Origin: Aliiroseovarius zhejiangensis
GTDB taxonomy: Bacteria > Pseudomonadota > Alphaproteobacteria > Rhodobacterales > Rhodobacteraceae
Direction: 5' to 3'
DNA: 64,000 nucleotides
Assembly: GCF_014656375.1 (NCBI RefSeq)
Contig: NZ_BNCH01000001.1
Span: forward strand, 620,001-684,000
Both the position numbers and the translations under genes were made by a program. The notes beneath the pieces are model-generated. The model had not been told where the DNA came from, ran no database searches, and was given only the letters and a program-made list of their open reading frames with translations. This document shows, piece by piece, positions 7,958-17,519 of this stretch; within the stretch, counting starts at the first letter, position 1, and every line of letters begins with the position of its first letter.

Positions 7958-9098
7958 GTTCCGCCTGCATATCTTTGCGGGCCTTGCCTGTTTCGCTGCG
8001 CCATTGGCCTTTGCCCAAGGCGTGCCCACATTCGATGCGGGCATGTTTCTGCAGCGCGAGCGCGTGTTGCAGCAGGGCGAACAAGATCTGGCGCTGCAGC
8101 GAGACCGGCTGACCAAAGAAGAAGGGCTCGAAGCGCTCGAGCAGGAACAACTCCAAGCGCTAGAAGACATCCTCGATGCCACGACGTTGGCCAGCGGGAA
8201 CTCAGGCGCAATAGTCGCGAACTTGGAAGCTGGTTCATCACCTGAAAGCGCCGCAGACACGCTCTATGGTTCGGTCGACCCAAACCCCGGCGCAGCCCAG
8301 ATGTTCGGCGATGCCTCGGGGTCGATTGAAGAGCTGATCATTCGCGCTTCTCAGGAAACGCACCATATGTCTGGCGTGCGCGCAGCTGGCCTATCGCCCA
8401 AGCAGTGGCGCTGCCTGTTGCAGGCGCTGATCTGGCAAGAAAGCCGTTTCGCCATCGGCGCGCGCTCCCCTGTCGGCGCATTCGGCCTGACCCAAATCAT
8501 GCCCGGCACCGCGCAGGATCTCGGGATTTATCCGGCCTATTATGAAAATCCCTACATCCAGGTCGCTGGCGGCGCGCGCTATCTGGCCCAGATGCTGGCC
8601 ATGTTTGATGGCAACATCATTCACGGGCTGGCCGCCTACAATGCCGGTCCTGGCAATGTGCAGCGCTACGGCGGCGTGCCGCCATTTGCCGAAACCCAAC
8701 ACTACATTCAGGTGATACCGGAGCGCTACAACCTTTACCTTGCCCGCGTCGGCGGCGTCGATGCGCTTGGCACGATTGATCCTGTCTTGCTTGCCAACTC
8801 CACGATGAGCCTGACCTCGTTCGGCGCAGGGGTCTATGGCGACTACTCCTTGGTCTCGGTGCAAGCGGCCGCGCTTCGCGTGCAGGACATCATCACCCGC
8901 ATTGGTGAGACAGATGACATTCACGCGGCCATGTCGCTCAACACCTACGCGCGGGCTGAACTTGCTCGCCTGATCGCGATCCGCACACGCCTCAAGGCCG
9001 CCCATACCCGCCCGCTTAGCGCGGCAGAGCTGGCCATGGCGGCCGCGCAGGCCCGCGAACAAGACTTCATGCAATTCGATCTGGAGGCACTCCGATGA
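7950..9098 (+). CDS. Second lytic transglycosylase in virB operon
   Basis: 382 residues from GTG 7950. The signal peptide ends at PLAFAQ. The N-terminal region (residues 25-75: GVPTFDAGMFLQRERVLQQG and a coiled coil) resembles the start of the VirB5 that follows. A central SLT domain (residues 150-260) has the catalytic glutamate in ALIWQESRF (about 165), AFGLTQIMPGTA and AAYNAGPGN. A helical C-terminal part of about 120 residues is extra. It is a complete peptidoglycan hydrolase in addition to VirB1, and overlaps virB5 by 4 bases. Confidence 0.85.
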   Translation: MTKFRLHIFAGLACFAAPLAFAQGVPTFDAGMFLQRERVLQQGEQDLALQRDRLTKEEGLEALEQEQLQALEDILDATTLASGNSGAIVANLEAGSSPESAADTLYGSVDPNPGAAQMFGDASGSIEELIIRASQETHHMSGVRAAGLSPKQWRCLLQALIWQESRFAIGARSPVGAFGLTQIMPGTAQDLGIYPAYYENPYIQVAGGARYLAQMLAMFDGNIIHGLAAYNAGPGNVQRYGGVPPFAETQHYIQVIPERYNLYLARVGGVDALGTIDPVLLANSTMSLTSFGAGVYGDYSLVSVQAAALRVQDIITRIGETDDIHAAMSLNTYARAELARLIAIRTRLKAAHTRPLSAAELAMAAAQAREQDFMQFDLEALR

Positions 9099-9874
9099 CC
9101 CGCTTTCTATCCACCGTTGCCACTTGCGCGCTGTTGGTTGCTTCACCTGTGTCTGCCCAAGGTGTTCCGACTGTCGACACACGCAACATCGCCCAGGAAA
9201 TTCGTCAGCTGCAGCAGATGCTGGAGGATTTCGGGATCCAGACCGACCAGCTCGACACACTTCTCGAACAACTCGATCTCGTGCAGCAGCAACTCGACAC
9301 ACTCAATGAGACTTACGACGCCCTGACTGGCGCGACGGATATTATCGAGATGGCCATGGGTGGTGATCTCGACGGGCTTCTCGATCAGGAATTCGGCGAC
9401 CTCCTTGGCACCATTCGGCAAATCCAAAGCGGCGATTTCAGCGGCCTAATCGGCAATGCGGCCCCTCAGATGGAAGGACGCATGACGCAGGCTTTGGAAG
9501 ATGCGGGCTTTGACCAAGACAGCCTTTCCGACATGGCCAACAGCGGCAATCCTGGGGCGGAGCGCATTGCCAGCCAGGCAGGCACTGGGGCTGTGATGTC
9601 GGCGGCCGCTGAAAACAGCTATGAAGAGGCCGCGCAATCCCTTGAACGGGTCGAGCAGCTGGTCTCGCTGATCCCGGACATGGAAACGCTCAAGGAAGCC
9701 GTCGATCACAACACCCGTGTCACCGCTGAGCTGGCCATCGCCATGACACGCATGTGGGAGCTCGAAGCCATTCAGACTGTCGGCGCAGGTCAATCCGGCG
9801 TGGTGGATGCCGCCACGCTGGCCGAAGAGCGCCGCTACATGGACTTCACCCTGCCAGAGCTTCGCGCGGACTGA
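9095..9874 (+). CDS. virB5: VirB5 minor pilin / adhesin-type T4SS protein
   Basis: 259 residues. Signal peptide ends at VSAQ (about residue 22). A long helical coiled-coil region follows (IAQEIRQLQQMLEDFGIQTD and further heptads), then a glycine-rich middle and a helical end, as in VirB5/TraC-like pilus-tip proteins. Start overlaps the transglycosylase gene (ATGA). VirB5 sits at the pilus tip and helps recipient contact. Confidence 0.8.
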   Translation: MTRFLSTVATCALLVASPVSAQGVPTVDTRNIAQEIRQLQQMLEDFGIQTDQLDTLLEQLDLVQQQLDTLNETYDALTGATDIIEMAMGGDLDGLLDQEFGDLLGTIRQIQSGDFSGLIGNAAPQMEGRMTQALEDAGFDQDSLSDMANSGNPGAERIASQAGTGAVMSAAAENSYEEAAQSLERVEQLVSLIPDMETLKEAVDHNTRVTAELAIAMTRMWELEAIQTVGAGQSGVVDAATLAEERRYMDFTLPELRAD

Positions 9875-9878
9875 CCAC

Positions 9879-10529
9879 ATGAACAGCGAGGCCGAAATCA
9901 TCGAAGAAGAGCTCGTCTACGGCGCAAGACGACGCGAGCTCATGTGGCAGAAATTGGGGCTGACAGGCATGGCGTTTGGCATGGCAGGTTGTCTCGCCGC
10001 TGCTCTTGTCGCTCTGTTCGACGTGGACCCGCCGCCCATGATCGTGCCCTTTGATAGCGAAACCGGCATGGCCCTCCCCAATGCCGTGGTTGAAGCGGTC
10101 TCACTCACGGAACGCCCCGCTATCATCGAGGCGCAGGTCTACCGCTATGTCATCGATCGAGAGACATACAATCAGCTCGACAATGATGTGCGTGTGCGGC
10201 GGGTCCTGGACCAGTCGGACAGCGCGGCAGCTGCAGGGCTGCGCGCATTATGGACCAGCGGCCACGAAGCCTATCCGCCCGACAGCTACGGCACAGATGC
10301 GCGCCTCGATGTCGAGGTTCTGTCGATCACCCATATCAGCGCCAACCGTGCCCAGGTGCGCCTACGTAAACGCCTCAGCACGCCGCGCGGCAATCAAAAC
10401 GGGCTCTTCACCGCAACGCTGATGTTCGAGTTTAGGCCCGAGAATAGCCGGTCGATCGACGATGTCTGGCAGAACCCTTTCGGCTTCACCGTCACCGAAT
10501 ACGCGATCCGCTCGGATCGTCTGGAGTAA
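9879..10529 (+). CDS. virB8: VirB8 inner-membrane scaffold
   Basis: 216 residues from ATG 9879, 4 bases after virB5. Short cytoplasmic part, one transmembrane helix at about 29-49 (LTGMAFGMAGCLAAALVALF), then a periplasmic NTF2-like domain with the family pattern (RVRRVLDQSD, SANRAQVRLRKRLS, FEFRP near the end). VirB8 nucleates assembly and links the core to VirB4, VirB6 and VirB10. An in-frame upstream extension to 9807 lies inside virB5 and is rejected. Confidence 0.92.
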   Translation: MNSEAEIIEEELVYGARRRELMWQKLGLTGMAFGMAGCLAAALVALFDVDPPPMIVPFDSETGMALPNAVVEAVSLTERPAIIEAQVYRYVIDRETYNQLDNDVRVRRVLDQSDSAAAAGLRALWTSGHEAYPPDSYGTDARLDVEVLSITHISANRAQVRLRKRLSTPRGNQNGLFTATLMFEFRPENSRSIDDVWQNPFGFTVTEYAIRSDRLE

Positions 10530-10532
10530 CCC

Positions 10533-11228
10533 ATGCGCCGCCTGTTCCTGATCCTCGCCCTCATTTTTCCGATTGCTGGCACCGCCTATGCGGAGACTCA
10601 GCCGCGCCAAGGCCCCTTTGATGCCCGTGTCCGGCTGGCTACCTATCAAGATGGGCAGGTCTACCGCATCCGCACCAGCCTGACCCACGTGACCAGCATT
10701 GAATTCGGCCAGGGCGAGACCATCCGCTCGATCATCGCGGGCGACACTGAAGGGTTTCTCCTGGACGGCGTGCCCGGCGGTCAGGCCTTTGCGATCAAAC
10801 CAGTCTCGCGCGGCGCGCATACCAACATCACCGTCTACACCAACCGGCGCAGCTATTACTTCAACGTGACCGAGGCGAGCTCACCGACGTTCTATGTCAT
10901 CCGTTTCACCTATCCCGATTCTGCCCCCCAGCAGTCTCGAGTTGCCGCAAGCAAACCTGCAAACCACGCCTATGGCGTCAGCGCACGGTCCGAGATCACA
11001 CCGCGCGAAATCTGGGACGATGGCACCTTCACCTATTTCCGCTTTGCCGCAAACGCGCCGCTGCCAGCGATCTTTCGCTGGTCCGGTGGCAACGAGCGCA
11101 GCGTGAATGCTCTAGCCCGACCAGATGGCGTGATCCGTGTGTCAGGTGTCAGCGATCGATGGGTTCTCAGGCTTGGGGAGGACGAGATCTGCGTCCAAGA
11201 GATGAGCGAGGCAAACCAAGATGAGTGA
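10533..11228 (+). CDS. virB9: VirB9 outer-membrane core component
   Basis: 231 residues with a signal peptide (ending GTAYAE). N-terminal beta domain contains YQDGQVYRIRTSLTHVTSIEF, the usual VirB9/TrbG opening. The C-terminal beta-sandwich includes ITPREIWDDGTFTYFRF, the segment that binds VirB7. It would form the outer ring with VirB7 and VirB10. It overlaps virB10 by 8 bases. Confidence 0.94.
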   Translation: MRRLFLILALIFPIAGTAYAETQPRQGPFDARVRLATYQDGQVYRIRTSLTHVTSIEFGQGETIRSIIAGDTEGFLLDGVPGGQAFAIKPVSRGAHTNITVYTNRRSYYFNVTEASSPTFYVIRFTYPDSAPQQSRVAASKPANHAYGVSARSEITPREIWDDGTFTYFRFAANAPLPAIFRWSGGNERSVNALARPDGVIRVSGVSDRWVLRLGEDEICVQEMSEANQDE

Positions 11229-12534
11229 AACAGCTGAGCTTAAGAAGCGCCTCGAAGCGCTTGAAGGAAAACCACAAAACCTAAAAGCGCGGCCATCTTT
11301 TGTCGCCATCGCCCTGGGCATTGGGGCAATCGCAGTCCTTGGTGGTCTCTTGCTGCTGTTCTCTGGCAGCTCTGAACCCGACAGCCTGGAAACCGCCTCA
11401 CCGGATGAGTTCCAGGCGGCGGGACCGGGCTTTGGTGCGCTCGAGCCCACGCCTGCACCGATAGACACAACCCCACCGCCGGAGCCGCAAGCAGACAGAG
11501 AAACAGAACAGCTGCGCGCGCAAATGGCCGCTATGCGGGCCGAACTTGAAGCACTGCGCAACGCGCCAGCACCTGAAGCCCCAACTGTCGACCTCGAGGC
11601 ACTGGATACCTTGGGCGCAGAAATCGACGCCCTGCGCAGCGAGGCAGAAGCAACGCAAACCGCCTTGCGCGAAGAGTTGGAAGAACGTGCGCGGCAAATC
11701 CAGCGCCTGCAGAACGATCTTGAGCTTGCACGCCTGGAAGCCCCGCGCTCGCCTGCACCAACCGGCCCGACGGCCGAGGAACTGCGCCTTCAGGAGCTGG
11801 AACGGCGGCGGCAAGCCGAACTTGAAGAGCTGCAAGCCCGTATCGCCAGCCCAATCATTGCTTTCGGCGGCTCGGGCAGCGGCAACAATGAAACCGCCAC
11901 GCAGCAACGGCGGCTTGATGGTGACACAGACTTTGTCCGCAACGGCGCTGAACCTGCTGAGGTGACGCAAGCCCAGTTGATTGTGAACCCGTCAAATACG
12001 GTAGTTCAGGGCACGATGATCCAGGCGGTGCTTGAGACCGCGATCGACAGCTCGCTCGCCGGTCAGGTTCGCGCGATGGTATCGGAAGATGTCCACGCTT
12101 ATGACGGCTCACAGATACTGATCCCGCGCGGGGCGCGCCTGATCGGGCGGTATCAATCCGGCCTCGACATAGCGCAACGACGCGTGACCATCGCCTGGGA
12201 TCGGATCATTCTGCCCAGCAACCAGACCGTCGAAATCAGCGCCTTCGGCGGTGATGAGTTGGGGCGCTCCGGCACAACCGGTTTCGTCGACAGCCGCTTT
12301 GGCACGCGGTTCGGGTCAGCCGCACTGATATCGCTGATCGGAGCCTTGCCCGCCGTGGCAGCCCAGAACACCGAAGATGAGATCACCTCTGATGTTCTGG
12401 AAGGCATTGGCGAAGACCTGCAAGACAGCGCGCAAAGCGTGATCGGCGAATACCTCTCCGTCTCGCCCGTGATCTATGTCGATCAAGGTGCCCGTGTCAC
12501 CGTGATGGTCGATCGCGATCTGGAGATTTTCTGA
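11221..12534 (+). CDS. virB10: VirB10 T4SS channel protein
   Basis: 437 residues. Cytoplasmic start, transmembrane helix at about 28-48, then a proline/alanine-rich and coiled-coil periplasmic arm (residues 60-220). The C-terminal TrbI domain contains VNPSNTVVQGTMIQAVLETA, SQILIPRGARLIGRYQSG and the antenna region FGTRFGSAALISLIGALPAV. VirB10 spans both membranes and passes the energy signal from VirB4/VirD4 to the outer pore. The arm is rich in charged heptads. Confidence 0.94.
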   Translation: MSETAELKKRLEALEGKPQNLKARPSFVAIALGIGAIAVLGGLLLLFSGSSEPDSLETASPDEFQAAGPGFGALEPTPAPIDTTPPPEPQADRETEQLRAQMAAMRAELEALRNAPAPEAPTVDLEALDTLGAEIDALRSEAEATQTALREELEERARQIQRLQNDLELARLEAPRSPAPTGPTAEELRLQELERRRQAELEELQARIASPIIAFGGSGSGNNETATQQRRLDGDTDFVRNGAEPAEVTQAQLIVNPSNTVVQGTMIQAVLETAIDSSLAGQVRAMVSEDVHAYDGSQILIPRGARLIGRYQSGLDIAQRRVTIAWDRIILPSNQTVEISAFGGDELGRSGTTGFVDSRFGTRFGSAALISLIGALPAVAAQNTEDEITSDVLEGIGEDLQDSAQSVIGEYLSVSPVIYVDQGARVTVMVDRDLEIF

Positions 12535-12536
12535 TC

Positions 12537-13532
12537 ATGGCGGCCAGCTATCTGCAAAGCTCAATGGACAAGATCCCCAAGGCGCGTGATCCGAAGCTGA
12601 TCGAGCTTTGCATCAACCCCGACGGCACGCTGTGGGCCGAGTTTCAGGGCGATCACTTCATGCGGTCCGTCAGTCGACAGCTCTCGCAGAACGAGATCAA
12701 AGACTTGGGCAATCAGATTGCTTCCGCCGCCAACACCACGCTCAGCCGGACCAAGCCGATCGTGTCGGTCAGCATCACTTATCGCGACCGCCCCATCCGC
12801 GCGCAAGTCGTCCAGCCTCCAGCAGTTGAGGGCGATTACGCGATTTCTTTGCGGTTCTTTGCGGACCTTCCATTGGATCAGATCAAACTGTCTTATCTCT
12901 TCGGAAAAGAGCGCAGCAATGAAGGTGCAAGACGCAAGCGCAATGCCGAGCTGCGCGATGTCGTGGCCACCGGAGACATCGACGCCGCGATCAAGTTCTG
13001 CGTCACGCACAAGCTCAACATGATCGTGTCCGGCGGGACCTCGACCGGCAAGACCGTCACAGCGCGCAAGATCCTCTCCTTCGTGCCCGCCGACGAGCGT
13101 ATCATCACGATCGAAGAGGCCGCGGAGCTGCGTCCAACACAGCCCAATGTCGTCACGCTGATGTCTGACCGCGACGAAGCCACGCGCAGCGCTGACGTCC
13201 TGCTGACTTCCACCCTTCGCATGCGGCCGGACCGCATCGTCCTAGGCGAAGTACGCGGCAAAGAGGCGATGACCTTCCTTGAGGCCATCAACACCGGGCA
13301 TGGCGGCTCTCTCACCACGCTCCACGCTGAAACCCCTCAGCTGGCGGTCCAGCGCCTCGCCATCGCCGCCCTGAAAACCGACGTGCCTATGACCTACCAG
13401 GACATGAACGACTATATCACCCGCTCGATCGATGTGATCATCCAGGCCGGTCGCCATGAAGGCGCGCGCGGCATCACCGAATTCTACCTGCCGATTGATC
13501 CGGCCCATCCAAAGGAAACAGCCCATGTTTGA
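12537..13532 (+). CDS. virB11: VirB11 hexameric ATPase
   Basis: 331 residues of the VirB11/PulE secretion ATPase family. Walker A VSGGTSTGKTVTARK lies near residue 164, an Asp box around IITIEEAAELR, Walker B/His box in RPDRIVLGEVRGKEAMTFLE, and GHGGSLTTLHAE follows. The hexamer switches the T4SS between pilus assembly and DNA transfer. The start lies 2 bases after the virB10 stop, and the last codons overlap the DUF4177 gene. Confidence 0.95.
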   Translation: MAASYLQSSMDKIPKARDPKLIELCINPDGTLWAEFQGDHFMRSVSRQLSQNEIKDLGNQIASAANTTLSRTKPIVSVSITYRDRPIRAQVVQPPAVEGDYAISLRFFADLPLDQIKLSYLFGKERSNEGARRKRNAELRDVVATGDIDAAIKFCVTHKLNMIVSGGTSTGKTVTARKILSFVPADERIITIEEAAELRPTQPNVVTLMSDRDEATRSADVLLTSTLRMRPDRIVLGEVRGKEAMTFLEAINTGHGGSLTTLHAETPQLAVQRLAIAALKTDVPMTYQDMNDYITRSIDVIIQAGRHEGARGITEFYLPIDPAHPKETAHV

Positions 13533-13701
13533 ATACAAGATTGAACAGATTAACACCGCCAATACAAAGCCGCCAAAGATCGAAGCGCAGCTGACGGCTC
13601 TTGGTCAGGATGGTTGGGAGTTGGTCTCCGTCGTGCCGGATTTCGACGGCGAACACATCCTGAAGGCCTTCATGAAACGTCGCACTGGTGACAACGCCTA
13701 A
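13525..13701 (+). CDS. DUF4177 small protein
   Basis: 58 residues from ATG 13525. It matches the DUF4177 pattern: an aromatic start FEYKIEQI, then IEAQLTALGQDGWELVSVVP and a terminal KAFMKR. This is a small alpha/beta domain with no known biochemical role. It overlaps the virB11 stop by 8 bases, so it is translated with the T4SS operon. I see no signal peptide, so it should act in the cytoplasm. Confidence 0.75.
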   Translation: MFEYKIEQINTANTKPPKIEAQLTALGQDGWELVSVVPDFDGEHILKAFMKRRTGDNA

Positions 13702-13721
13702 AACAAAGCGAGGAAGATCCG

Positions 13722-14720
13722 ATGGGCGTTGTCACCTGGATGGTTGAGACAACCGACAACTTTCTGGACGACGCGGCCCAAACCACTTTTGGCAACGTCG
13801 CCGGTCAGCTTGGCGGCATCGTTGCAGTCGCCTCGACGCTCGCCGTGATCGGCGTCTTCCTCAACATGGTGTTTCAGTACAAATCCATGGATGGGCGAAC
13901 CGCCTTCTGGTTCGCCCTCAAGCTCATGCTGATCTCTTTATTCGCAATGAACTGGGTCCAATTCAACGCGGTGGCGAGCGCGCTGATCGATGGGCTAGAC
14001 CAACTCGCGGGTGGCATGGTGGCAGGGCTTGGCGGTGGCGGTGCCGGTGCATCCTACTTTGCCGGGGCCTTCGACGATCTCATCGAGGAATTTGGCGACT
14101 ACCTGAACGCGGCCGGTGACAACATGCATTGGATGGCCGGAGCCCTGATCGGCGCGATAGGTGCATTCCTTTTGGGCGTCATCGGCGCGCTCTGCGGCCT
14201 AGTTCTGATCTTCGCGAAGATCATGCTGGCCTTCATGATCGGCATCGCGCCAATCATGATCGCGCTTTCGCTGTTCGACGTCAGCAAGGACTATTTCCAC
14301 CGCTGGCTGTCGAGCACAGTATCCTACGCGCTCTACCCTCTCGTGATCGCGGGCGTGTTTTCCACCGTCGTCGGAATGTCGCGCTCGCTGATGACTGAAC
14401 TCGGTGATCCCTCAGGCGCTAGCAACATCGGCGCGTTGGTGCCCTTCTTCATGATGATGTTCCTCGCTGGCGGCATGATCATCGCCACCCCGCTGATCGT
14501 GCGCTCTATCTCAGGCAACTTCATGATGGCCGGACCGCCAAGCATTCCGGGTCCCGGCGGGTTCGCAAAGGGCTTAATTGGCACCAAAGGGTCACGGGCG
14601 CGGGCACGGTTTGGGACCAGGTCGAACGCTGAAATTGCGGGAGCTGGGATACGGCAGGCAGGCGGTGCGACTGTTTCGATGGTTCAGAGAGTTGCTGAAC
14701 GGGCGAAGCGGTTGGGGTGA
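13722..14720 (+). CDS. virB6: VirB6 polytopic membrane channel protein
   Basis: 332 residues of the TrbL/VirB6 family with about six to seven hydrophobic segments (for example VASTLAVIGVFLNMVF, LIGAIGAFLLGVIGALCGLV and FFMMMFLAGGMIIATPLIV). The central tryptophan/glycine-rich part and basic C-terminal tail are typical. VirB6 lines the inner-membrane passage for DNA. RBS AGCGAGGAAG precedes the ATG. It is the last gene of the virB run; unrelated cargo begins 200 bases later. Confidence 0.9.
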   Translation: MGVVTWMVETTDNFLDDAAQTTFGNVAGQLGGIVAVASTLAVIGVFLNMVFQYKSMDGRTAFWFALKLMLISLFAMNWVQFNAVASALIDGLDQLAGGMVAGLGGGGAGASYFAGAFDDLIEEFGDYLNAAGDNMHWMAGALIGAIGAFLLGVIGALCGLVLIFAKIMLAFMIGIAPIMIALSLFDVSKDYFHRWLSSTVSYALYPLVIAGVFSTVVGMSRSLMTELGDPSGASNIGALVPFFMMMFLAGGMIIATPLIVRSISGNFMMAGPPSIPGPGGFAKGLIGTKGSRARARFGTRSNAEIAGAGIRQAGGATVSMVQRVAERAKRLG

Positions 14721-14918
14721 GATCGGCCCTGAGCCGCCGCTGGCTGATGTGTTGAATGCTTTGCAGCAGCGTCACCAGAACGGCCATTCGCACACAACGC
14801 AGCATTCTTAGGTTAGGCAAGACCGCGCCCAGCATTCTGCGCCAATGTCGCATATGAGTAATACAAACTCTGGCTGAGAAGCTAACTTGCCTGGAGTGAC
14901 CACTTCGATTGGCCCGAA

Positions 14919-15836
14919 ATGAAATCTATCTCACCCTCCTCTTCTCATGCGGACGCCCACAAGTACGGTGTGCTCTTCGTCTTTGCGGCGGGGGTCTTGT
15001 GGTCGACCGTCGGCCTTGGCATTCGCCTGATCGAAGATGCTGTCGTGTGGCAGATTCTGCTCTATCGGTCGATCAGCATGTCGCTGTTTCTTTACGTGCT
15101 TATCCGCGTGCGGTCTGGCGAAAGCCCGTTTGTTCAGATCCGCCGTATCGGCGCCCCTGCCATCATCGCAGGGCTTTCACTGGTCGCGGCCTATTCCGGC
15201 GGCATCTACGCGATCCAGAACACCTCGGTCGCGAATGCGATGCTCTTGTTCGCGACAGCACCGTTTATGGCTGCAGTACTCGGATGGATCGTGTTGCGAG
15301 AACCCGTTCGCGCGGCAACCTGGATAGCGATCGCCGTCGCAATCGGCGGGATCGCGATCATGGTCGCCGGCAAGTCCGGCGGCGTCGCCCTGAAGGGCAG
15401 CCTTGCAGCACTTGGATCAGCCTTCGGGTTTGCCGTTTTCACCGTGGCGCTGCGATGGGGCCGCACAGGGGAGATGCTACCGGCAGTCTTCCTGTCGGGT
15501 CTCTTCGCGATCGTAATTACTTTGGCCATATGCCTCGGCCTCGGGCTCTCAATCGTATTGAGCCCCAGTGATGGCGGCATTGCGATGGGTATGGGGGTAT
15601 TCCAGGTCGGCGCCGGTCTGATCCTCTACACGCTGGGCTCGCGCAGCCTCCCGGCAGCAGAGCTCGCTCTGCTGTCTCTGGCCGAAGTCCTGCTCGGCCC
15701 ACTCTGGGTGTGGCTGTTTCTGGGGGAAACCGCGACCGAAAATACCCTGATCGGCGGCGCAGTTCTGCTCGCGGCGATTGCGGGCAATGCGCTGTCGGGC
15801 AAGAGAAGAAAGCCACCTCCCATTACCGCACCGTAG
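14919..15836 (+). CDS. EamA-family (DMT) transporter
   Basis: 305 residues with ten predicted transmembrane helices in two EamA repeats, the standard size for drug/metabolite transporters. Visible features include YGVLFVFAAGVLWSTVGLGI at the start, a glutamate-bearing helix after ALLSLAEVLLGPLWVWLFLGE in repeat two, and a basic tail. It is probably an exporter of small metabolites or amino acids; the substrate cannot be read from sequence. It is the first gene after the virB operon and appears to be cargo. Confidence 0.88.
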   Translation: MKSISPSSSHADAHKYGVLFVFAAGVLWSTVGLGIRLIEDAVVWQILLYRSISMSLFLYVLIRVRSGESPFVQIRRIGAPAIIAGLSLVAAYSGGIYAIQNTSVANAMLLFATAPFMAAVLGWIVLREPVRAATWIAIAVAIGGIAIMVAGKSGGVALKGSLAALGSAFGFAVFTVALRWGRTGEMLPAVFLSGLFAIVITLAICLGLGLSIVLSPSDGGIAMGMGVFQVGAGLILYTLGSRSLPAAELALLSLAEVLLGPLWVWLFLGETATENTLIGGAVLLAAIAGNALSGKRRKPPPITAP

Positions 15837-16021
15837 AATAGGAGCCAACGGCCCTTTGCAGACGTTGGCGCGACGATCTGATGCTACGTCGCGGCTTCAC
15901 CACTGCGGACATTCGGGGTGCCTGCAGCAATCTTCCTGTCCGAGCTTGAAGCAGGCTTCGCGCGGATTGCGGGTTGGCGTCGCGCAGAGTAAAAAATTCC
16001 GAGCAACACCGGGAGGTATTT

Positions 16022-16705
16022 ATGGACCAGTCCGATCAGGAACTCGAGCGTCTCAGCGCGCTGTTGCATGCGCTGCCCATCGAGAACATGCCCATGACGC
16101 TCAGTGAACTTGATGGCTATGTAGTCGGTGTTCTTGCGTGCCCGGATATGATCCCGCCCTCGGAATGGATGTCCCATGTCTGGGGAGAGACAGGTGAGGC
16201 AAATTTTCCCGATCAGAAAACCGCCGAAGCCACGGTCGGTGCGGTCATGGCTCACTACAACTCGGTTGCGGAGGCGATGACCCGCTCACCTTGGATCGAA
16301 CCCATCTACGAGGTTGACCCCAACAGTGATGAGGTGATGTGGGAGCCTTGGATCGATGGCTTCACTCGCGCTATGGGGCTAAGACCGGATGCTTGGGATC
16401 GACTGCTCGCTCAGGCCGACGAAGAGACGCGGACGACGATGATCTTCTTGATGGCGCTTCAGGAAATATACACTGGCCACAGCAAGTTCACGGATGAGGA
16501 GATCGACGAAATCGACCTTGAAGCACCCAATCTGATCCCGAACTGCGTTGCGACGATACTCTATCAGTCTCGTCCCGAGCTTTCCCGCATGGAGCCCGCA
16601 AATCGTTCCGAGATGCCGTTCAACGCCGGTCCCCGGCCCGGGCGGAACGACCCATGCTCCTGTGGGTCGGGCCGCAAATACAAGCAATGTTGCGGTCGGA
16701 ATTGA
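16022..16705 (+). CDS. UPF0149/YecA-like protein with SEC-C metal-binding tail
   Basis: 227 residues from ATG 16022, which follows RBS GGGAGG. The N-terminal helical UPF0149/YecA domain ([20 protein letters not shown], then [16 protein letters not shown]) is followed by a C-terminal SEC-C zinc motif, [24 protein letters not shown] tails bind zinc and in SecA and YecA contact ribosome or SecB partners. Physiological role of this protein is unknown. An in-frame extension to 15974 precedes the RBS and is rejected. Confidence 0.85.
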   Translation: MDQSDQELERLSALLHALPIENMPMTLSELDGYVVGVLACPDMIPPSEWMSHVWGETGEANFPDQKTAEATVGAVMAHYNSVAEAMTRSPWIEPIYEVDPNSDEVMWEPWIDGFTRAMGLRPDAWDRLLAQADEETRTTMIFLMALQEIYTGHSKFTDEEIDEIDLEAPNLIPNCVATILYQSRPELSRMEPANRSEMPFNAGPRPGRNDPCSCGSGRKYKQCCGRN

Positions 16706-16969
16706 CCGATCGCCCAAGTCTCTCACGGCCCTGAGCCGACCGCCGCCGTCAGGTGCGATGCCGTAATGCAGCTTCACCAGACCGGACATTCGTGCATGGG
16801 TGCAGCATTTTCGGAGGGTGAAGGTCGGCAAAGCGGGGCGGAGCTGCCGGTCGAAAATGGGCGACTACACTTCATGCGTCAAATGGCAATGCAGATTGCT
16901 CGGCCAACACGATGATGATACCCTGAGACCTCAATCTCTTGTTGAAAATGTGAAATTGTATCCGCCGAA

Positions 16970-17497
16970 ATGTCACTGTTGAATACCATAATCGAGAAAG
17001 CCAGCCTTCCGAAGGTGGCGTTCGTTGTGTGCGGTCTGTGCCTGCCTTTAAAACCAGCTTATGCTTGTATGCGTCTTAACGAGCCGCTGGATATTTCGAT
17101 ATGTGTCGCGGGCACGTCATGGGAGCTGCGTGAAGACAAGGCGGATAGCGCCCTCTTCTACAACACAGAAGATGGTTTTGCCGGGAGCCTCGGGTTTTTT
17201 GACGGGGGCACAGATAACGGGGTGGAAAGCGAGCACGCCGCACGCCTCATGGCCCAGTCAGATGGTAAAGAATCCCAAGACTTCGCTCTTTTGAAGTCGG
17301 GGAAGGTTTCAAGCGGCAATTATGTTTATGCAGCACGTGGGTCGGTGAATGGCCGATCCAATATCTATGTGAATACGATCTCTGTGGGCCCAACGAAAAC
17401 GCTGCGCATCACCACTTGGCGCATTGGCGACACGATGTCCGATAAAGATCGCGAGATGCATATTGCGTTCGGGAATCTGCTAAAGACCGGGTTGTGA
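16970..17497 (+). CDS. Unknown secreted protein
   Basis: 175 residues. The N-terminal hydrophobic stretch VAFVVCGLCLPLKPAYAC gives a probable signal peptide with cut after AYA. The mature part is beta-rich (GTSWELREDKADSALFYNTE, then SISVGPTKTLRITTWRI). No family is recognised. Composition is less GC-rich than the cargo around it. It is followed 22 bases later by another unknown gene, so the two may form a unit. Confidence 0.55.
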   Translation: MSLLNTIIEKASLPKVAFVVCGLCLPLKPAYACMRLNEPLDISICVAGTSWELREDKADSALFYNTEDGFAGSLGFFDGGTDNGVESEHAARLMAQSDGKESQDFALLKSGKVSSGNYVYAARGSVNGRSNIYVNTISVGPTKTLRITTWRIGDTMSDKDREMHIAFGNLLKTGL

Positions 17498-17519
17498 GAA
17501 CGGCAGAGACGGTCCTTAT

